Origin: Neoscytalidium dimidiatum
Lineage: Eukaryota; Ascomycota; Dothideomycetes; Botryosphaeriales; Botryosphaeriaceae
Assembly: GCA_037367355.1 (NCBI GenBank)
Contig: CM074703.1
Span: forward strand, 2,232,001-2,296,000
Reading direction: 5' to 3'
DNA length: 64,000 nucleotides
Shown here: in pieces, positions 22,336 through 34,972 of the stretch
Layout: each line of letters starts with the position of its first letter
How positions within the stretch are numbered: the stretch's first letter is position 1
The notes under the pieces: generated by a model
Told to the model about the DNA's origin: nothing
Seen by the model: the letters and a program-made list of their open reading frames with translations, nothing else
Database searches by the model: none
Position numbers and translations under genes: made by a program

Positions 22336-25300
22336 AGCATCTGTCCGTGGTGTGAGGAAACAAAGGCTTCACAAATATCGAACTCCCTCGACCTTGCGGA
22401 AGTGGCCTGGGATGCCTTTAGCTCAGCTGCACGGACAACCTGGATATGTTCGAAGGCTTCTTCGAGAGTCCCTTAACTCACAGGGAATCAGAGATTCCGC
22501 CTTTTTTTTTTTTCAAGAACAAGATGTATGTCGACCAGCAGCCGGATCATTGGTTCATCAACATCGCTCTTAAGCAGAAGACTCAGTGAGATAAACATGC
22601 CGAGCAGGAGAGAAAAGTAGAACTATTCGCGCCACACCAGCCGCTGCGGTCCGTTTAGGAACGACATGGGGAATGCAAAGTAAATATCAAGGCAAGATAC
22701 CCGGTCCTACCGCAATTCGAAAAGGTACGAGTCAACATCAACGGCGCAGAGAACCCAATGTTCTATCATTCGATACAAGAGCCTACCAATGCCAACACGC
22801 AGTATACAAGCAACAGCCAGAGAAGCTTGGAGCCTCAACCATCACCACAACCAAGTAGTCAGAAAATTTGTGCGGACATCGGCCAGCGGAGAGGCGCCTT
22901 CATCTCAGACATGGAATTGGAGACGATCTTCGTCCACTGCATGGCCGCACAAAATCGTAGCCAGTATACAACGCCGTCATCAGTTTTCTTACTCAGCAGG
23001 AACAGCAGGAGTCTCCAGGCTAAGGGTGCTGTGAACCTCCCTGCCGCTCCTGCTCACGCTACTGAAGGAGGTGTTTACCTATATGCCGCCCCAGCTTCGC
23101 TTTACCCTAGAAATGCCGTCGGTCAATACTACGCCATCATGCCTGGCATCTGGTAGCCACCGCCATCCGCACGACGACTCCAGCAGGTGCTTGTCAAGGC
23201 AGTACATCGTGTCCCTTCCGCAACTTATTCCCCTTCCCCTCTGGAGCCGAGGAACTTCTCTAACGGCGGCGGAAAGTGGTCTACAGATAATAAAGGCTTC
23301 GGGGGAATCCTAAGTAGCAACACTAGCGCTTAGAGAACGACCATGTCGCTGAGCATGTTGGATGGAAGGGCATATGAGTGATGGATGAATGGGGAAGAGC
23401 ACTCTGGGAGGTTTTCGGATATCAGGAGCCGTTCCGTGCCAATTCTGGGATTCTGACGGCTAGCTTCTTGGAGAAATTTCAACGCTTCTCGATAGGGGAT
23501 GGCTTCTGCAGGTATAGGCTTTAGGTTTGGTTGCGGGTGGATGTGGAGTCGGGGAGTATTCCGTAAGGTGAGATCAGAAATGAGAGACAGTTCAAGATTA
23601 TATCATTAGCTCGAGGACTGGGCAGGATTAGGGATGCGATAGCATAGGTAAACGAGAAAGTCTTAATGTTTGTTCTTGCTTCCGGGAAGAGAGAAAAGAG
23701 GATTGGGAAGGTCGTGGTACACGGGTGCGAGTACTTCTTCATCTGGCATACGAGAATCGGGGGAAAGCATTTATGAGCCAAGCGATTTGCGGATACCCTA
23801 TGGGCGAGAAAAACTGGCAAGATACGATCAATCGAGATTGAATCTTGTTTTTTCCCCACACCTTATCTACTCAATGATACGGTGTTCCTTGGACGGAGGC
23901 TGAGGTTGCAATGTGAGACTCCACGTGCATGGATGAGATGGCGTTCACTCCAAGCTCTTTTTTGCCTTCTGCTTGTACCACGATGGCGGATGCTTGATGA
24001 CCTCCTGTGTGCTACGCACGGCCACAGCATGCAACTGCATCGACGATTCTGGCCTTCTCGAAATGTATTGATGCAGCGACGACGACATGTTGCATGGACA
24101 AGTAAATTTGAAGCACGCACGAACAAAATGGTATTACCATCACAGCATCAGATAAATCCGAACCTGTAGTAGACGGCTCCGTCTCCCTCGAGCCGGGTGG
24201 CGACAAGTTTTAAGCAATCCACGGGAAAGAGGGGAAGGCAGCGCGGGGGCGGCATGCAAAGTCATCAAAGGAGAAAACTTCCTCAGCAAATGAGGCGAAG
24301 GGAGAGACAGGCCAGCATGCACCTGGAACGCAAAGAGAGGAGTAGTGCGTACACCGCAGGCGGGATAAGGATCTGCGCCGCGGAGATCCAGCACTCTCGC
24401 CCCTCTCCTTTTTTGTTGACTACGAAAATGAAAGGGAAAAGGGGAGGAAGCGACTGAAGGCGAGAGCAAAGCAAGATCGACGGCGCACCCGACCTTTCCA
24501 AATGACGGGACACCAACCATCATCGACGATCGATGCACTCGCGGTGGGTGTTGAGGCTGCCCTCGTGTTTCGCATGCCATTAGTCGCGTGAGAGTGTGCG
24601 GCTACGAGCGCATGGACGTTACCAGTGGACGGGAATAGAATTTGCTTTTTATTAGTGGAGTATGAAGAAATAGTGTGGTCGTTGCCGCTGATGCTGGTGC
24701 TGATGCTACATTCCAGATGCTATCTCGATCTTTCAGTAAGCGGTGGTCAGTGTGTTGGGACCGGGGTACGCGGAGGGATGCTTGTTTAGGTGGAAACCAA
24801 TTGCCCATCTTTCAACTAATCGAAATTCTGCAGGAAAACCCATGTGAGCTTTTTTTTTTTTTGGGAGGGCGCGCGTGGAGGGGGAACCACAATTGTTCTG
24901 CGAGTGATCGGGAGATCTCTGTTTGTTCCTAGCGAGGTGGTCTGTGTGTGGGGTGGTGTTGCTGTTTGCAGCTTGAAAAGTGGCAAATTCCCAAAGATCC
25001 GCGTACGGGCGTACGATATATACCGACAGCAGCGTCCGCGGGTAACGGCTACGATTGGTAGCCTTGTAAATGACGGGTTCAAGGTAGTGAGGTTTCAGCT
25101 GGCCATCAGACCAGCGTTTGACCTACGTTCGGTTGACAGTGAGATGGTGAGATGGTGAATCGATATCAGAACGAAAAGCATTTGGTAGAGAAAACGTAAC
25201 GTTTCTGATCCGTGCCAGACGAGCATGGGAGACTTCTTGAATTACACGTAATGCAGGTGCTGTACCTGAGACTTGACCTCCACCTGTCCTTTAGACTCCG

Positions 25301-25864
25301 TCGTCTCCGTCCAGAAAGCGAGTGGCTAAGTGCAGATTAAGGCTATAGATGGGCATGGAGAACGTCAACAACATCGCCGGGAACGTGAGCCACCAATCAT
25401 AATCAGCAGGGTTGACGACCAACGTGGATCTGACGGCTCGGTTCCACATCGTTTTCAGTCCTTGCACGTCGTCCGGCGATGCACTATGTTGGCCAGACCG
25501 TTAGGAAGTACCCGCAGGGCAAGCGTCAATCCTGTCGAGGGAGTCCCACGTGCCGATCCCACCCATCGATCAGAGATCGACGCTGGCGAGCCCCTAGGAT
25601 TCAGGATCCATGATTTAGGAGAAAGTGCATGTCTTTTTTTTTTTCCTTAAAAAAAGGGTTCTTATCGATCAGAGGATCCGCTGGCTTTGAAATGGCCGCC
25701 TAGCTGTGGTGGGTACTTGTGCGACTGGGCGCATGTAGACGGTCTGGTTCTGCAATAACGGGCGCAAGCATTTCAAAAGGCATTTCGACGTTTGCTACCA
25801 TGCGGCTGTCTTCGTCGGCATGCGTGCTTAAGATTTTTCTTTGCGCGACGCCGAGGAAGATAGA

Positions 25865-25903
<39 letters not shown>

Positions 25904-28483
25904 ATTAGGGTGGGTTTAACAGGATGACATGCATGCATTCTCGACGAGGGTTCGCGAGGTCCATCGATCGATGCGCTCGCGGAAGTCAACAAACGCTGCA
26001 ATGGTTCTGTGCAATACGCTTGCGTCATTCTAAGACCAGCCAATGCTACAGGCACCGCCACAGGAACACATGTTTTTCGTCCTACCTAGAGTGTCTCTGA
26101 TCCGCGGCTAGTGATGAAGCTGGCAAAGGGTTTCCTGACCTTCCGTTGCCGCCAAACATAACAAGGCTGCCCTAGACCAGCCACTAGCCCGCGGACACCG
26201 CGCGCGCGGAACGGTTGGCGTGCATGCGGGGAAGCGATGGCCCGCAGGTTCGGGGCAGGCGTTGCTGAGAGCGAGCTGGTTAAGGATTTCTAGCGTGCAG
26301 GCCATGGCAAAGCCGTGCCGCGCAGCCTCTTCCGCTGCAAGAGAATCAGCAAGCCAGATGACCGGAAAGCGGATATGCGCGAAGGCTCGGCGGCGCAGGC
26401 GGAGGCGGATGCTGTTGCGCTGAACGCTCGGCCGATTTTGAGCCAGGGAAGCCGTGATGGCCCGTCGTCGGTTGCGCGTATGGGCTAGGCATGAGGCGCC
26501 AGGCATATGACCATCACCTCACAAACTGCTGCTGCCGCGTCCGCAACATCCGGCGTGTGAGTCACCTGGCCTGAACGGAACGCAATACAGATCTCGAGGC
26601 TGTTCGCTCGATGGAGGGCGGGCGCCTGCTGGAGAGCTACTGCTGGAGCCAAGTAAAGCGCGGTCCACGACAGGTCGCAGACGCGGTACGGGCGAAGGAT
26701 AAAACGATTGTGAGATAAGACTCAGGAGCGAAGCAGCAGCGTGGTCACGAGCTGAGCCACAAGTGTGTTGGCGGTCGGGCATAGCAGAGAAGATTAATGA
26801 GCGGGATCGAGCGGCGCGGCGTGCATCGGCGAAGGGCAGTGGCGGAGACCGGGGGGATCGGCCGATGGAATGGGAAAGTAGATGCCGATGCTGTCCGGTC
26901 GCCGGAGGCCAGCCAAGCGACCTCCACCACGGAACAATAATGCGAAAATGCTCGCTCGTACCTCGTACACCAGGACGGGCGCATGCCTAGCGGCACCAGC
27001 GCCCGCCCGCCATTGTTACGAGCGCAGCAAGCTGAATTGGCAGGAGATCGGGAGATTGCTCCACTAGCAGCGCTCGCCGCTCGCCGGAGCATTGCAGCTG
27101 AAGACGGGGCAGCGCAAGCTGAACGCAGCGACCCTGCGGCAACAGGACGCGAATCATGGTGTTTCCGCGTGTTGTGGTTGGCAGACGGCCGGCGCTTCCA
27201 GAGACCGTCTTCACACTCCAGGGACTCGACGGGGGCTGCGCGCTGTGGCTGGTGTCAGGAGATCCAAGACCGATCGGCGCCGTCGCCCTTCCAGGAGCGG
27301 CTAAGGCGAGCGGATACCGGATCAACGATCTGGCTTCGCGAATCCCAATGCTAAAAAAAAATGTGCGCGCCCGTCCGATGGACGGCCCGCGTTGGCGTTA
27401 TGGGTCGGCTTCAGCGCCGCCATTGCAGCCTGCGTGCAGAAGGCTTCAAAAGATCGCGAAATTGCTAGATCCAGCCGTCAGCGGCTGCCGTTGCAGGAGA
27501 TCGCTTGTTCTGGCGCAACAAAGGAGCGATATGCGCGTACAATGCGCGATTGGCAGGGCGGCAGCTCTAGCGCGCGAGCTTCATGCCGTTCGGAGTAGGG
27601 GCGGAGTTAATCACAAATTGGGGTCGGACGCGCAGCGGAGCCGTTTAGGCAGAAAATTTTCTGCCTGCTCCATCTGTCGTAAGCTCGCGCGCACCCGTCT
27701 GATGTAGACATGGCGAGGCTGGGGCTGCACCGGCGAGCAGTGGAGCAGCATCGCGGCTATTGAGCAGTAATTGGCAGAAGGCGGGGGCCGCTTTGGCGCG
27801 CTTCAAACTGAGGGGAGCTGGCGCATGGGCAGCTTAGCCGAGAATGGCGAATGCAGAAGAGAGGGGGGGGGCGTAGCACCATTGGCAGCCGCGTTGGAAC
27901 TCACTGACGGGGGCACGAGTAAGAAGTTCGTCTGAAGTTGATTGTCGAGTTCTTGATTGAGAATGTTTTTCTATCTGAGTGTTTGCTCCGTCCCCACGCA
28001 GCAAAAGCCGCGCCGCTAACTTCCATCTTCGGGGGGTATCTCGCTCTTGCGTTATCTCGCTCATGTGTATGCGAACAGAAAAGGCCGTAATTGAACCGAT
28101 CAACGGCTCGGCCATGCGCTGCTGGCCTCAATCTTAAAATCTCGACTCCCCTCCCTCCTGCCCTGTCCCGATAAATGCCGTCATTCCGGTAGTCCTAATC
28201 TTCAAGCCCCCTCAGTCCCCTGCGCCAATCCCCCTACAATGATAATCCTTAGGTCAATTCCCCCCCAAGATGCGCTAACGCCGCGACGATAGCTGTCCTC
28301 GGTGATGATTCCGGGCGACGATCGATGCCTGTGCACCCCCGATACGCTCGGGTGGTTGTGCTGAGTGGATGGCAAAGCGTCAGCACCATGATTGGTGCTC
28401 CGCAGTCCGGAGATAAGTTCCGGCGTTTAGGTGTGAGATGATGCAAGTAGTAGTTGGAAGGTTGTGGTTCAGTTGCTTGTCGT
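22336..28483. other. Gene-poor region, 6.1 kb
   Basis: I recognise no protein family, RNA gene or intact transposon here. Open frames are short and mutually overlapping. The frame at 22758-23156 (plus) is Gln/Ser-rich but lacks a family motif. T-runs occur at about 22503-22513, 24849-24860 and 25633-25644, and an (AG)17 tract at 25869-25902. From about 26.1 to 27.9 kb the DNA is GC-rich with open frames on both strands, which reflects composition. Tandem G9 occurs near 27863. Confidence 0.4.
25869..25902. repeat. (AG)17 dinucleotide microsatellite
   Basis: A perfect 34-bp AG repeat in gene-free DNA, read directly from the sequence. Confidence 0.97.
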
Positions 28484-29161
28484 TCAGCCGTGGCTGTAGC
28501 CAACAAGATCGGCACAGCGGACACAGTAGTAAGAGTTGATGCCGTAGCCGATCATGTTCTTGGAGCCGGCCGTGTCCGTCCGGTGGCAGCGGGAGCAGCG
28601 GATGAATTGGACGGTAGGCGAGTCTCCAGACACGGAGGTCCGAGACGAGGAAGCGTTGGAGGCATCGGATCCAGAGCGGCTGCTGATAGGGCTGAGGTCC
28701 AGGACATCCTGCACCGGCTGAGGCTGGGGTCGGTTCTGGTAGGAATAGGCAGCAGCCGTCTGGAGCTGGAGGACCTTGGAGGCGTCCATGGCGGGACTGC
28801 TGAGGTGGAAGGAGGCTGGAGGCAGACGCGCAGCCAGCAGAGGGTTGGAAGGCTCAGACGGAGTCCGGACTGAGAGGTCGTCTGAGTAAAGGCCCGGCGA
28901 TGGTGTCTCGGCAGAGAAATGGCTGGCGTAGTCGGTCTCGGTGCGGGAGGATGGGACGTAGGTAAAGTAGCAGACAGCGGACGACGGCGATGCTTGAGGT
29001 GTTACGGATGACGAGTGCATGCTGGTTGTGGGCGAGTACCTGGCAGCGGCGAGTGGTGCGCAAGAGTGATGGCATAGCGCAGGCGGGTGTACGAAGGTCA
29101 TATATGGGACGGGTTCCAGGGCATCACCGATCTGACTGTGCATCGGCTTGGGCCATGCCAC
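28484..29161 (-). CDS. Small protein with C-terminal CX2C...CX2C zinc-ribbon-like motif
   Basis: A single-exon frame of 225 residues (a second Met at residue 7 is also a possible start). The first ~170 residues are Ser/Pro-rich and probably disordered, with 'LSPISSRSGSDASN' typical of phosphorylatable linkers. The last ~40 residues are compact: 'FIRCSRCHRTD' and, 20 residues on, 'GINSYYCVRCADLVGY'. Together they give C-x2-C-x20-C-x2-C (about C189, C192, C213, C216), a plausible single zinc site. From memory, similar short proteins ending 'NSYYCxRCAxxVGY' occur widely in Pezizomycotina without known function. No signal peptide or membrane segment is seen. It sits alone between two gene-free stretches. 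Confidence 0.75.
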   Translation of the reverse strand: MAWPKPMHSQIGDALEPVPYMTFVHPPALCHHSCAPLAAARYSPTTSMHSSSVTPQASPSSAVCYFTYVPSSRTETDYASHFSAETPSPGLYSDDLSVRTPSEPSNPLLAARLPPASFHLSSPAMDASKVLQLQTAAAYSYQNRPQPQPVQDVLDLSPISSRSGSDASNASSSRTSVSGDSPTVQFIRCSRCHRTDTAGSKNMIGYGINSYYCVRCADLVGYSHG

Positions 29162-32096
29162 GAATGTTTCAGCGGCCCCCAGGTCGGTCGTGCGTGGCTT
29201 AGGCAGCCCGACGGTCTCGCACGGCTAGGGCTCGCCGCACCCTTGCTCGCGCCCAACACGCAGGCGGCTAGGCAGTTGGCTAGTTGCTGGGAGACGATCG
29301 TGTGGCTTGCAACCCATCGCACATCCACATGTCCGCGCGCCCGCCGGACGGTCCTTCCTCCGTACTTCGGGCGCAGCACTCGCCGTCAGCGGTTCCCTCT
29401 CGCGCGTCAACACCAGTCGCTCTCCGAGCTCCCTCCGCGCAATCCGCTCGCTCTCTCTGCACCTGCCGGTCCTTCCCAGCTGCCAGCGCCCACAGCAATA
29501 CAGCGCAGCAGCGCAGGCCCCCGCCAGAATGCAGACGCACGACTCAGCAGCCCCGCCTTCAAGCAGTGTCGCCCTTGGTTCCTGCGCCGGGCACAGGGCA
29601 GCTTCGACACGCCAACCCAGTTCGGGGTTCGATTAACAACGCCCCCTCCACGCTCTTCCGTGGCCTTGGGATCTCCGTATCTCGAGCGCCCTTGCACAGC
29701 TGAGAGGGGAGCCAGTGACAGGCAGACAAGTTCCTCGCACGACGGCCACAGCTGCGACGAGCTGCCCTGGAGGCCTGCGCCCCACCGCCCGGCCGCCCGC
29801 CTGCCTTCACACATGGCCGTTGTCTGAGCCCCCGCAGCCCGCGTGCCCCTGAACCATCGTGAACCTTCGACTGTCGCGCGCGTTGCTGAACCTCTAGGAG
29901 CAGAGCAGGGAATGTCGCGCACATGGCGCCCATCGCAACCACTAGGCCCGGCCCGGGTTGACGGGGTCTAGGCCTTCACAGAATGCACGGAAACCGTTGG
30001 AAAATCGTGCCACCAGCGCCCTCGCCAGCGCGAACGCCTCGAAGCATCCACGAACATCTCCTGAGGAAGAGGCTCGGCGCAAGCGGCCGTCGACGGGACT
30101 TGCATTGCGCAGGCCTGCGAAGTTCGCACGAACGCCGCGCTCAGCGATCCCGGACGTTCCGCTCGACGCCCGCTGCGCCCGCTGCAGGCCCGCCGGGCCT
30201 CCCCTGCCCGCCAGCCATCCCGAGAAGTAAGGGTCCAGCTGGGCTGGGGCCGACGATTCGAGCAACGTTGCCTTGCGGATCGGACCTGATGCTCCCGGAT
30301 GCGTGGGCCAGACTGCCTCTGCGGAGGGAGCGCCCTCCCCAAACGCCGCGAGCTACCGTTTCGCGCAATTTCGTGCTGCTGCCAGAAGGCGACCTGCAGC
30401 AGCTGGGCCTAGACTGTGCCCGCAAACGCGCCGCAGAAACTTTCGAAACGGCGCTGCAGGCTGCGAGTTGCCTGCCAACGCCGGTCCGCACGCCTCTCGG
30501 GCTGGCTGGCTGTTGGCGGTGGCAGTGGCAGCGACAGTGGATCAGCCGCCTTCAACGCTCCAACCTGCGTCCCAACCGTGCCTCGTGCCCAACAGGCAGG
30601 TGACGAGCTTGGCGCTTAGCAATTGCACGATAGAGTCAGCCTGGCAGCGCCGTGGTGCGGCTTAGAAAGGCCGCATGCAGTGTGCTGCGGCACACGTGTA
30701 AGCAGAGGCATCCATGCATAAGCTTTTACGCCCCAAAGTAGCCGCGTTTAGCATCAAATGAGTCAATTTCTGTGAGCGGTCCGGTGTTCAAATAATATTT
30801 CATCTAGTACAACAGCAACAGCCCGCATAGTTTGGCCGTCTGTAAGGGCGCAAACAGCCTTGGCCGGAATTTGCTTAGAGGACCACCATAATCTGGTACC
30901 TGGTCGGCCCATCGGCATCCTTAGCTTGTTTCTGATCGACCATGGAACACACGTGCTCAACATGTTACAGTACGGAGTAACACTCCCTCAGACGCCTCAA
31001 CCGCGCTTAGTCTCAAGGCCACCGTGGACGCCGAGGTTGTGTTGCGTCCCTGGCGATTTGAATTAAACAGATACCCGCCTGTTAGTTTCGTGGTCCATGG
31101 TGAAGCAGAGAAATGAGGGAAAACAACCCAGACCGTTCAACTCGGGGCGATAGCGGGCTCGGGGATCGATAGCGACTGTAATTAGGCGGTCCTTCCTATC
31201 AAGGTTCAAATTATTATTTTTTTTACTCAAGAGTCAAACGCAGCTGTTTCCATCTCCAGCAGCCGGTCTGACCAGCTGTTGCCCACGAGATACGAGCAAG
31301 ACCTCTGCCGGCCATTTCATCTGCGTGAGCCCGGCACGATCGGTGTTCGCCGGCAGAAGGTCCGCCCTTTTTCTTCGAGAAATGTTCCATGAGTTGGTCC
31401 TTTATGGAGATCAGTAGTTGGCTTGTGCCTCTCAGGAGAGCAGCGAGACCCCGGTTTCGAGGCCAGCGACACACCACCTCTGAGGCGTTGAGCCGTCCCT
31501 CCATCGCGCTCGGCACCGTGAAACACGCCTCAGGGTCCATCTCGTGCCCGTACTTGCGGCATTTGACGCGTACCGCATCGCAACCGTCGGGATCAGGTGC
31601 CCCGAGAGATGCCGGTAGAAACAGAGGGTTCCCGTAAAGTGCCGTTGATTCTTACCATGGGCCAGTGGAAAGTGAAAGATAGAAGAACGCGATGACTCGA
31701 GAGAATTCGATACGAAACCCGACGCGACGCGACAAATGAGATGAGAGAGCAAGGCTCGAAACACGCAGCGGACACAAGAACAGGGAAAGGGGATGTAAGG
31801 TCGCGCGAAAAAAAAAAGGAGAGGATGCGTGTCGCAGCGGGCTCGAAACCTCGCAGGCTGACCGGTTGCGTGTCTGCAGCAAACATGAGCGCCAGTGGCT
31901 GTCCTGAGCCTCTGTGGGCGAGGGCGCTGTGTTGGCCCTGCGGCGAGGTTGGGAGGAGGATGTTGACAGGCTGTGGTACTTACTTACAGCAGGGTTGCGC
32001 CGAGCACGGGCCCCTGCGGGCGTCGTCGGGCGTGGCCAGCGTCGACAACATCCCAAGCCTGAGCTCCGCAGTCCACTGACACCGGCGCTGCACAAC
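29162..32096. other. Gene-free GC-rich region upstream of VPS5, 2.9 kb
   Basis: Overlapping open frames on all strands between 29.2 and 30.7 kb (the longest about 246 residues) have Arg/Pro/Ala-rich random-looking translations and no motif. I attribute them to GC bias. From 30.7 to 31.7 kb composition is more balanced, with an AT patch at 31209-31224. The final 400 bp should contain the VPS5 promoter and leader. An unannotated non-coding transcript cannot be excluded. Confidence 0.4.
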
Positions 32097-34211
32097 ATGG
32101 ACCTCCACGACGAAGGCGCCTCCGCCTGGGGTGGTGAGTCTCCCGGAGCTCCCCGTCTCCCTCTCCTGCATGCTGATGCGCCCAGCCAGACGTCCCGTCC
32201 AACCCCTCGCGCACCAATTCCGCTCAAGAGGTGCCCCAGATCACCACCGACCAGCCCGCCGCTGGTGAGCCCACCTCCCATATTCGCGGCCCGCGAGTCC
32301 GTGTCCGTCGCCACAAGCTCACACACTGCTCGTAGAGAATGCCCCCGCTGCCGATGCCCAGCCAGCTCAGTCTGCGCCTGCGCCCAGCGCGTCGACCGCC
32401 CCGAGGTCGCCTGGCAGGCCCAAGCCCAACCGCCGCATCGGCGTACCGCAGCCCACACGCCTTGAGAGCGTCGAGGATCCCCTTGGCCCCCTAGGAGCAT
32501 CCGCAGACTCACTGGCAGACTCGCAGGTCGATGAACCCCCTGCACCGCCACAGAAGGAGCTCGCTGCGGGCCGCGGCTCGCGCCCCACGACGGCCACGTC
32601 GCAGTCTTCGATTCGTGGAATGATGGAGTCTGTGAACCTGGACGATGAGCTTGAGAACCCGTCCATGGCTGGAGCCAGGGTGCCGCCTCCGGTGCAGCCC
32701 CCGAGTAACAATGGCCCGCAACGCCAGACGCAGCCCAGCGTGAGCGTCGAGCAGGCGGCCAAGCCGTCGTTCCATATCACCGTTGGAGACCCGCACAAGG
32801 TCGGAGATTTGACAAGCTCCCACACGGAATACCAAGTTAGGACTGTGGTATGTTTAGCAATGCTCGTGTGATAGCGCAGCTGCCTAGCTAACTTTGCCAA
32901 GACTACCTCCAAAGCGTACCGGAACCCTGAATTTGCCGTCTCTCGCCGCTACCGCGATTTCCTCTGGCTGTATAATCAGCTTCACAACAATAACCCTGGT
33001 GTTGTTGTTCCTCCGCCTCCCGAGAAACAGGCTGTAGGACGATTCGATGCCGACTTCGTCGAATCGAGAAGACAAGCGCTCGAACGCATGTTGAACAAAT
33101 GTGCCGCCCACCCGATATTGCAACATGACGGAGATTTGAAACTCTTTCTGGAGAGTGAGGCTTTTAATGTTGATATCAAGCACAAGGAACGAAAAGACCC
33201 TCTTCTGCAGGAGAATAAGGGAATGCTGGGTTCTCTTGGTCTTTCTGTGAGCAGCACTGGCAAATTTATCGAGCATGATGATGTAACGCTTTTCTATTTC
33301 CCTTCACGTTACCAAAGTTTTCTGACACAGTCGCAGTGGTTCCACGATCGCAAGGTCTACCTCGATGCTCTCGAATCACAACTGAAAGCTCTCCTTAAGG
33401 CCATCGATACAGTCGTAGACCAGCGCAAGGGTCTTGCTGCAGCATGTGGTGACTTTTCAGCCTCCCTCCATTCCCTGGCCTCCGTGGAGCTGTCTTCTCA
33501 ACTTTCAGGACCCTTGGACGGACTTTCGGATCTGCAACTCCGCATCCGAGAATTGTACGAACGCCAGGCTCAACAAGATGTGCTTACTATCGGTATTGTC
33601 ATTGATGAGTACATCCGGCTGGTTGGCTCTGTGAAGATGGCCTTCCAGCAGCGGCAAAAGGCGTATCATGCGTGGCACGCTGCGGAGTCTGAATTGCAAA
33701 AGCGCAAGGCTACGCAGGACAAGCTGTTGCGGCAAGGCCGCAGTCAGCAAGATCGTCTCAACCAGCTCAGTGCTGACGTGGCAGATGCTGAACGGAAGTC
33801 TAACCAAGCACGCCTGCTTTTCGAGGACATGGGCCGTCTGATGAGGAACGAGCTTGACAAGTTTGAGAGGGAAAAGGTCGAGGATTTCAAGAGCGGAGTG
33901 GAAACATATCTGGAGAGTGCTGTGGAGGCGCAGAAGGAGGTATGACCTTAATTCATGACCCACACTTACAAAGCGCCAGGCTGACGTGAGAACAGCTGAT
34001 CGAGATTTGGGAGACATACCTTATGCAGCTCGACGCCGAGGACGAGGATGTCCCGTTCGGCGCCGCCAGTCCGCCTGCGGGAATCAAGGCTGCGGATCTA
34101 GAGACCAGCACCAGCAACATTAGCGACAGGCCGCTCACAGCGCAGAGTCAAGATACCCAACAGAGCAGCGAAGGCGAGAACCGTCCGGCTACGACTGAGT
34201 CGGAGGAGTAA
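32097..34211 (+). CDS. VPS5: Retromer sorting nexin VPS5-like (PX-BAR)
   Basis: Five exons (32097-32133, 32190-32264, 32336-32847, 32902-33939, 33996-34211) give about 625 residues. The N-terminus 'MDLHDEGASAWGDVPSNPSR' and the Pro/Ala-rich linker are disordered. The PX domain starts at 'FHITVGDPHKVGDLTSSHTE' and includes 'VSRRYRDFLWLYNQL' and 'PPPPEKQAVGRFDADFVESR', the phosphoinositide-binding pocket. The BAR region follows ('WFHDRKVYLDALESQLKALL' through 'LRMNELDKFEREKVEDFKSG'-like helices) and ends 'LIEIWETYLMQLDAEDE', with an acidic/Ser tail. Vps5 pairs with Vps17 to curve endosomal membranes for retrograde transport of cargo such as Vps10. The 37-nt first exon and two nearby AG acceptors (32185 and 32189) make the start easy to mis-annotate; only the second keeps the frame. 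Confidence 0.94.
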
Positions 34212-34972
34212 TCAGTGGGTTTTGGGGGAAAGAGGACGTGCAGCCGATATCGGTTTTCTGTTCTTAGTGACGAGGTGAAATGAGGGATGAAGGTTCAGTG
34301 GGCGGCGAAGTCCGAGTACATAAAATCTCTTTGCATGCGTGCACGAACAAAAAAAATGGTCAAGGCTTTTGATGATGATATGCGGACAACAGACTCAGTC
34401 ATGGTTTCTATGGCTGGTTTTGATATCCCCCTTTCGAGAGGCATTGGATCAAGATGGATTAGATATTAGGTCAAAGTGAAGTGAATCGGTGCAATTTTCC
34501 ACTCTAGAAGACCATAAAACTATGTTTGAGTGATGATTCGCCAGAGTTGTTTATATTGGCGGCTTTTGCTTTAAGCTTCTGTCCTTCAAGTACTGTACTC
34601 CGGAGGAGACGTGTTAAAGGGAAGTTTATGATGGTTTAGTAGGGATAAAACATAAATAAACATAATGGTGGGTAGGAGAAATTGCGTGGCGGTGACAAAG
34701 ACAGGAGTTAAACTTTTCTTAACAAGGTCTCAGCTGGATAATTCGCTCACAAACCACGCATTCTGACAGCTGAGAGTAAGGGGTCGATTCTAGAAACATT
34801 ATCATTTGCCTCTACAGCTGCATTCGCATTTCCTGAGAATGCTGGTAGCCCGACTAAAAACCTCCTCCTACAGCAAGACTAATGATATCCCGTCTTCATT
34901 AACAAATGGAAAAAGCGTATCGGAGAGTCCGAACAAGCCTAGATCCCTCCAATAAGAAAGAGGATCCACCGT
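34212..34972. terminator. Convergent 3' intergenic region between VPS5 and separase
   Basis: These 761 bp lie between the stop codons of two convergent genes and must contain both polyadenylation regions. The stretch is AT-richer than the genes. The motif 'acataaataaacataa' near 34649-34664 resembles an AT-rich efficiency/positioning element. No gene is seen. Confidence 0.4.

Noticed and set aside
22758..23156. Gln/Ser-rich 132-residue plus-strand frame downstream of regulator 2
   Set aside because: It follows a clear stop codon in regulator 2 and has low-complexity content without conserved motifs; it is more likely 3' flanking sequence.
29087..30665. Several 100-246-residue open frames on both strands
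   Set aside because: They overlap each other, are Pro/Arg/Ala-biased and carry no recognisable domain; GC-rich sequence produces such frames by chance.
31195..31215. B-box-like 'ggttcaaatt' suggesting a tRNA
   Set aside because: No matching A-box, acceptor stem or cloverleaf could be formed around it.
31652..32551. 299-residue minus-strand open frame
   Set aside because: It overlaps the first exons of VPS5 on the other strand and is Arg/Ser-rich without motifs, a composition artefact.
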